Shown here in pieces: positions 7,497-10,389 of a DNA stretch of 10,389 nt (position 1 is the stretch's first letter; every line of letters begins with the position of its first letter). The translations under genes were made by a program, and so were the position numbers. The DNA is from an uncultured Robiginitomaculum sp. Its GTDB lineage: Bacteria > Pseudomonadota > Alphaproteobacteria > Caulobacterales > Maricaulaceae. The stretch spans positions 1-10,389 of the forward strand of contig CALKXN010000345.1 of assembly GCA_938003555.1 (NCBI GenBank), written 5' to 3'. The notes under the pieces were generated by a model. That model did no database searches. It saw nothing but the letters and a program-made list of their open reading frames with translations, and had not been told where the DNA came from.

Positions 7497-7519
7497 TAAA
7501 TGTATCTTTATAACATTCT
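7497..7519 (-). promoter_or_regulatory. Candidate Zur operator overlapping a -10 element
   Basis: The 23 bases beginning immediately upstream of the small gene's ATG match the gammaproteobacterial Zur consensus GAAATGTTATANTATAACATTTC, as I recall it, at 15 of 22 defined positions. The left AAATGT and right TATAACATT blocks are conserved at the correct spacing. On the minus strand the site contains TATAAA (plus 7507-7512), a good -10 hexamer, so a bound repressor would block the promoter. The implied transcript would start only a few bases before the ATG. Only a weak -35 (GCTTTT, plus 7529-7534, 16-base spacer) is seen. Confidence 0.5.
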
Positions 7520-7649
7520 GGAGTAATGAAAAGCCTAAACTACATTCATATCACCTGCCAACGTCATCCAAGTTAACTGCGCACTGGGCGTCTTTGTAGG
7601 TTTTGGATTTTAGCTAACTGTGCTACGGGAAATTTAAGCCAGCTAATTC
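7520..7649. other. Divergent intergenic region, no gene seen
   Basis: The stretch between the small minus-strand gene and rsfS has no supported coding sequence. It must hold the rsfS promoter if nadD transcription stops before the inserted module, but no pair of -35/-10 hexamers stands out on the plus strand (TTGTAG at 7594 and TTGGAT at 7603 lack a good partner). A short palindrome TTAGCTAA lies at 7610-7617. The rsfS frame has an in-frame stop (TAA at 7615-7617), which limits the upstream extension of that gene. Confidence 0.5.
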
Positions 7650-7654
7650 AGGAG
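7650..7654 (+). promoter_or_regulatory. Ribosome-binding site that points to the rsfS CTG start
   Basis: AGGAG lies exactly 8 bases upstream of the in-frame CTG at 7663 and is the only strong Shine-Dalgarno sequence before the conserved part of RsfS. No ATG, GTG or TTG is in frame between it and the GTG at 7765. Confidence 0.6.
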
Positions 7655-7662
7655 CATTTTCG

Positions 7663-8100
7663 CTGACAACCCGATATAATAAAGGTCAAGGATCTGCGAC
7701 AGATCCTATCACCATCGACGGCAATACGGTCGACATTTTAAAACTTACAGAATTTGTTGAAGGCGTGCTCGACGAGCATAGCGCTCAAGAGGTCCTTAGA
7801 ATTGATCTGGACGGCAAAAGCTCCATTGCCGACTATATGATCGTGGCCTCTGGACGCTCCAACCGTCATGTAAATGCCTTAGCCGATTACGTTCAAAAAA
7901 GCCTGAAAGAATATGGCCTGACGAAAATGGGCGTTGAAGGCACGGAAAATAATGATTGGGTTCTCATTGATGCGGGTGATTTGATCGTCCATATCTTCCG
8001 TCCCGAAGTGCGCGAATTTTATAATATTGAAAAAATCTGGACCTCGCCAGCAGGCGAAGGTCATTTGGCGGATAAAGTCGCGGCCAAGCCCGTTAGCTAG
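7663..8100 (+). CDS. rsfS: Ribosomal silencing factor RsfS
   Basis: RsfS binds protein uL14 of the large ribosomal subunit and blocks subunit joining, lowering translation in stationary phase or starvation. Conserved features are GKSSIADYMIVASGRSNRHV, the central WVLIDAGD segment, VHIFRPEVREFYNIEKIW, and the helix LTEFVEGVLDEHSAQEV before them. The first canonical in-frame start, GTG at 7765, would cut that helix in half and has no ribosome-binding site. The frame stays open upstream to TAA at 7615, and the only well-placed start is CTG at 7663, 8 bases after AGGAG; this gives 145 residues, within the family range. The start is therefore inferred and non-canonical. The gene follows the divergent module instead of nadD, its usual neighbour, and ends 2 bases before rlmH. 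Confidence 0.88.
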   Translation: MTTRYNKGQGSATDPITIDGNTVDILKLTEFVEGVLDEHSAQEVLRIDLDGKSSIADYMIVASGRSNRHVNALADYVQKSLKEYGLTKMGVEGTENNDWVLIDAGDLIVHIFRPEVREFYNIEKIWTSPAGEGHLADKVAAKPVS

Positions 8101-8102
8101 CC

Positions 8103-8573
8103 ATGAAGCTGACTATCCGCGCGGGCGCCGTCATTAAATCCGGCCCTGAGCGGGAGCTTATCGACGACTATATAGGCCGCGCATCAGGCCTTGCGCGCAA
8201 TCTCGGCATCTCGGCGATCGAAGAGCAACAGATAGATCTGCGGTCTAAAAAAACCCGCAAAGATGAGAGCCTTGCGATCATCGGTGAAGCCAAGCCCGGA
8301 CAAATCACAATATATATGGATGAGCGCGGCAAAGCCCTCAGCTCTCGTCAGATCGCGCAGCAGATCGCGCGGTGGCGCGATGATGGGCAATCCGAATGTG
8401 TCTTTCTTATCGGCCCGCCAGATGGCTTTGACAAAGAGACCGTGCCGCCCCGCGCCATAATCTGGCAAATGGGCAAACCTGTCTGGCCGCATAAGCTTTT
8501 ACGCATAATGTTATGTGAGCAAATATATCGGGCCTTTTCAATTCTGGCCGGAACACCCTATCATCGCGACTGA
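8103..8573 (+). CDS. rlmH: 23S rRNA (pseudouridine1915-N3)-methyltransferase RlmH
   Basis: SPOUT-family enzyme that methylates pseudouridine 1915 in helix 69 of 23S rRNA on assembled 70S ribosomes. The 156 residues are the usual length. Family features are YMDERGKALSSRQIA (71-85), the SAM-knot loop FLIGPPDG (101-108), PVWPHKLLRIMLCEQIYRA (126-144) and the C-terminal GTPYHR (150-155). The SAM loop is unusual: family members normally read IGGADG or IGGPEG, whereas here the second glycine is proline. All other signature positions look intact, so the enzyme is probably functional. The gene starts 2 bases after rsfS and its TGA overlaps the next ATG (TGATG), consistent with a transcriptional unit of ribosome-directed and envelope genes. 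Confidence 0.95.
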   Translation: MKLTIRAGAVIKSGPERELIDDYIGRASGLARNLGISAIEEQQIDLRSKKTRKDESLAIIGEAKPGQITIYMDERGKALSSRQIAQQIARWRDDGQSECVFLIGPPDGFDKETVPPRAIIWQMGKPVWPHKLLRIMLCEQIYRAFSILAGTPYHRD

Positions 8574-9799
8574 TGCGTTACTTGATTCTTAGCCTTTGCC
8601 TCTTTGGCCTGACCCTGCCCGTCGCCGCGCAGCAGCCTGACCCTGCGCAAATTGAAGAACTAGAGCGCCAGCAAAAGCAAGCCGAGGCAGAGCGTGCCAA
8701 GATTGAAAAAGATCGCGCAAGCGCCCGTAAAGACATCACCCGTCTGCAAAGCCAGCTTGTTACACTTGGCGCGCAGGCTGAGACTTATGAGAAGACAGCC
8801 CGCGCAGCGGATACCCGGCTAGAGATGCTCTCCAAAGATGAAGCTGAACTCGAAGCCTTGATTTTCACAAATCGCCAAGACCTCTATGATCTGCTTGCCG
8901 CCTTGCAACGCATAGAGCGCAATCCCCCGCCTTCATTAGCCACGCATCCAGACGACTCGCGCGCCGCAGCGCAGGCGGCCTTGCTGATTAGCACGATGAC
9001 GCAGCGCCTTCGGGATAAGGCGGGTGAATTAGCAATCCAGCTTGATGATTTGCAATCCGTTCGCGCAGATATTGAAACGGAGAAAACAAGCCTGGCCAAG
9101 ACCGAGGCAAAATTATCTGAAAAGCGCGCGGAAATATCCACCTTGATTAAAACCAAAAAACAACAAGAAGCAAAACTCGGCGCGCAAAGTGACGCGGCGC
9201 AAAAACGCGCCCAAGGCTATGCCGATAAAGCCAATAGTCTGCGCGAGTTAATTGCGCGCTTTGAGGCCGATGCCAATGCCGCGCCGCGCATCAAGCCTGA
9301 ACCTAACCGCCCGCAAGGCGGTCAAATCAGTGAAGGCGGCGTACCTGTTCCGCGGATTAAACCGGAAAGAGGCAGCGCGCCCCAGCCGCTCATCATGCCG
9401 GATACGCGCCGCTTTGCGGATGCGCGCGGAAAACTGCGTGCCCCTGCCCGCGGCAAAATCATACGCAAATATGGCGCGAGCGGATCAGATGGTGAAAAAT
9501 CCAAGGGCATTACAATATCGACCCGCAGCGGCGCGCAAGTCCTTGCGCCCTTCTCGGGCCGGATTGAATTTGCCGGAGCGTTTAAAAATTACTCCCGGGT
9601 TGTGATTTTAAATGTCGGTGATGGATATTTCATTGTTCTAACCGGAATGACCGAGAGCTTTGGTCAAAAAGGCCAAATGGTTCTGTCCGGCGAACCGCTA
9701 GGCCGTATGGGCAATCGCGCGCCGGAACTGTACATTGAAATCCGTAAAAAGGGCACACCTGTGAACCCTATTTCGTGGCTGGGTGCAAATTTAGGTTAA
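8573..9799 (+). CDS. envC: EnvC-like murein hydrolase activator (degenerate M23/LytM domain)
   Basis: A 408-residue periplasmic protein. Residues 1-19 are a signal peptide (PVAAQ cleavage region); about 24-115 and 140-232 are charged coiled coil; 233-285 is a Pro-rich linker with two PRIKPE repeats (238-243, 260-265); about 287-405 is a LytM/M23 domain. Segments IIRKYG (296-301), KGITI (311-315), APFSGRIEFAG (325-335) and ELYIEIRKKGTPVNPISWLG (385-404) match EnvC. Zinc ligands are absent: the domain has no histidine, and the whole protein has just one (H125). Like E. coli EnvC it should therefore lack peptidase activity and instead activate amidases that split septal peptidoglycan. The start overlaps the rlmH stop by one base. 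The neighbouring ctpA gene is a frequent partner in alphaproteobacteria. Confidence 0.9.
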   Translation: MRYLILSLCLFGLTLPVAAQQPDPAQIEELERQQKQAEAERAKIEKDRASARKDITRLQSQLVTLGAQAETYEKTARAADTRLEMLSKDEAELEALIFTNRQDLYDLLAALQRIERNPPPSLATHPDDSRAAAQAALLISTMTQRLRDKAGELAIQLDDLQSVRADIETEKTSLAKTEAKLSEKRAEISTLIKTKKQQEAKLGAQSDAAQKRAQGYADKANSLRELIARFEADANAAPRIKPEPNRPQGGQISEGGVPVPRIKPERGSAPQPLIMPDTRRFADARGKLRAPARGKIIRKYGASGSDGEKSKGITISTRSGAQVLAPFSGRIEFAGAFKNYSRVVILNVGDGYFIVLTGMTESFGQKGQMVLSGEPLGRMGNRAPELYIEIRKKGTPVNPISWLGANLG

Positions 9800-9943
9800 A
9801 AGCTGACCCACGGCACAAGATTTGCAGGTATAAGTCCAAATAGGTCGCGCAAATGTGAGGCATTGTTAACGCTGTTTTCTGGATAAATCCCTTCCCTCAG
9901 CGAAATATGAAGACTAAGTTAAAACTTAGAAGAGGTACTTATT
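9800..9943 (+). promoter_or_regulatory. Leader/promoter region of ctpA with a short hairpin before the ribosome-binding site
   Basis: No gene is seen in this 144-base gap. CTAAGT (9914-9919) and ACTTAG (9924-9929) form a 6-bp stem with a 4-base loop, directly followed by AGAGG (9931-9935), the ribosome-binding site 8 bases before the ctpA ATG. TTGTTA near 9863 could be a -35, but no matching -10 at proper spacing is convincing. ATTTGC near 9829 and GCAAAT near 9850 are inverted copies of unknown meaning. Confidence 0.35.
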
Positions 9944-10389
9944 ATGAAATATGGTTTGCCATTATTAGGCGCAGTGGCCGCAACGGCTTTGTTTACATTC
10001 TCCACCGCAAATTATTCAGCCTTTGCTGTTGAGAAGCCGTCTAACGCGCAGACCTTTCAGCAATTAGGCCTATTTGCCGATGTTCTGGCGCGCGTCCGCA
10101 AAGACTATGTTGTCGAAGTCGACGACTCAGACCTGATCGACGAAGCGCTAAATGGTATGCTGCAATCGCTTGACCCGCATAGCTCTTATATGAGCCCGGA
10201 TGATTTCACCGATATGACCAGCACAACGCGCGGCGAATATGGCGGACTCGGTATGGAAGTCAACACAGAGGACGGCGTCGTTACAGTCATTACGCCAATG
10301 GATGATTCTCCCGCAGAGCGCGCAGGCGTCAAAGCCGGTGACAGCATTGTTGAAATTGAAGGCGAGAGCATTCTTGGCCTGTCGCTTAA
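9944..10389 (+). CDS. ctpA: C-terminal processing peptidase, S41 family, N-terminal part
   Basis: The frame opens at ATG 9944, preceded by AGAGG, and runs off the window with 148 complete codons. Residues 1-28 are a signal peptide or anchor (LPLLGAVAATALFTFS). The following LFADVLARVRKDYV and LQSLDPHSSYMSPDDF are the typical N-terminal helices of CtpA proteases; next comes the start of the PDZ domain (RGEYGGLGMEV, then SPAERAGVKAGDSIVEIEG). The catalytic Ser-Lys part lies beyond the window. These periplasmic serine proteases trim C-termini and, in several Gram-negative bacteria, control peptidoglycan hydrolases. The TAA in the last bases of the window is out of frame and does not end the gene. 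The 144-base gap suggests its own promoter, although order and strand fit read-through from the EnvC-like gene. Confidence 0.93.
   Translation, partial: MKYGLPLLGAVAATALFTFSTANYSAFAVEKPSNAQTFQQLGLFADVLARVRKDYVVEVDDSDLIDEALNGMLQSLDPHSSYMSPDDFTDMTSTTRGEYGGLGMEVNTEDGVVTVITPMDDSPAERAGVKAGDSIVEIEGESILGLSL

Noticed and set aside
7497..7519. Fur box instead of Zur box
   Set aside because: The GATAATGATAATCATTATC pattern is not present; the AAATGT...ATAACATT spacing fits Zur much better.
7618..7662. Extending rsfS further upstream to the in-frame stop at 7615
   Set aside because: Only the CTG at 7618 could serve, it has no ribosome-binding site, and the good AGGAG at 7650 would then fall inside the gene.
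7765..8100. rsfS starting at GTG 7765
   Set aside because: It lacks a ribosome-binding site and removes half of the conserved N-terminal helix; the upstream CTG at 7663 fits better.
9287..9370. Repeats in the EnvC-like linker as a CRISPR or mobile-element signature
   Set aside because: The two PRIKPE copies are in-frame protein linker repeats within one gene, with no spacer array or terminal inverted repeats.
9252..9605. A 117-codon plus-strand frame within the EnvC-like gene
   Set aside because: Out of frame with the clear LytM domain and rich in Arg/Ala/Ser, a usual frame-shadow pattern.
10387..10389. TAA at the window end as the stop of the S41 protease gene
   Set aside because: The frame from 9944 reads TCG CTT AA at the end, so the TAA is out of frame; the gene continues beyond the window.

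Overview
The window is a stretch of alphaproteobacterial chromosome. The evidence is the plus-strand gene order (5-FCL, ymdB, obgE, proB, proA, nadD, then rsfS, rlmH, an EnvC-like M23 protein and ctpA), which is a typical alphaproteobacterial arrangement, together with the protein sequences. Moderate GC content and the zinc-type TonB receptor would suit a marine Caulobacterales/Hyphomonadaceae-like lineage, but that finer placement is inference.

Layout. Bases 1-5039 hold a tightly packed plus-strand cluster: the 3' end of a 5-formyltetrahydrofolate cyclo-ligase gene, a YmdB-type phosphodiesterase, the ribosome-assembly GTPase ObgE, the first two enzymes of proline synthesis (ProB, ProA) and the NAD-synthesis adenylyltransferase NadD. 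Adjacent genes overlap by 1-4 bases or are separated by at most 2, so co-transcription and translational coupling are likely. Bases 5040-5123 carry a perfect 13-bp palindrome between convergent genes. Bases 5124-7496 hold a minus-strand module: a small exported Cys/His protein followed by a TonB-dependent receptor with an acidic, histidine-containing loop. A Zur-like palindrome abuts the start codon of the small protein, so zinc-regulated uptake is the best reading. This module sits inside the usual nadD-rsfS junction. From 7663 the plus-strand housekeeping series resumes: rsfS (apparently with a CTG start), rlmH, an EnvC-like protein with a degenerate LytM domain, then, after a 144-base gap with its own ribosome binding site, the N-terminal third or so of a CtpA-type S41 protease running off the window.

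How the genes work together. ObgE, RsfS and RlmH all act on the large ribosomal subunit. NadD and ProBA supply NAD and proline. The EnvC-like protein and CtpA belong to envelope and peptidoglycan maintenance. The minus-strand pair is the accessory part of the window and the most interesting: a putative zinc-responsive operon of a small secreted metal-ligand protein and an outer-membrane metal receptor. I see no RNA genes, CRISPR arrays, transposases or phage genes.
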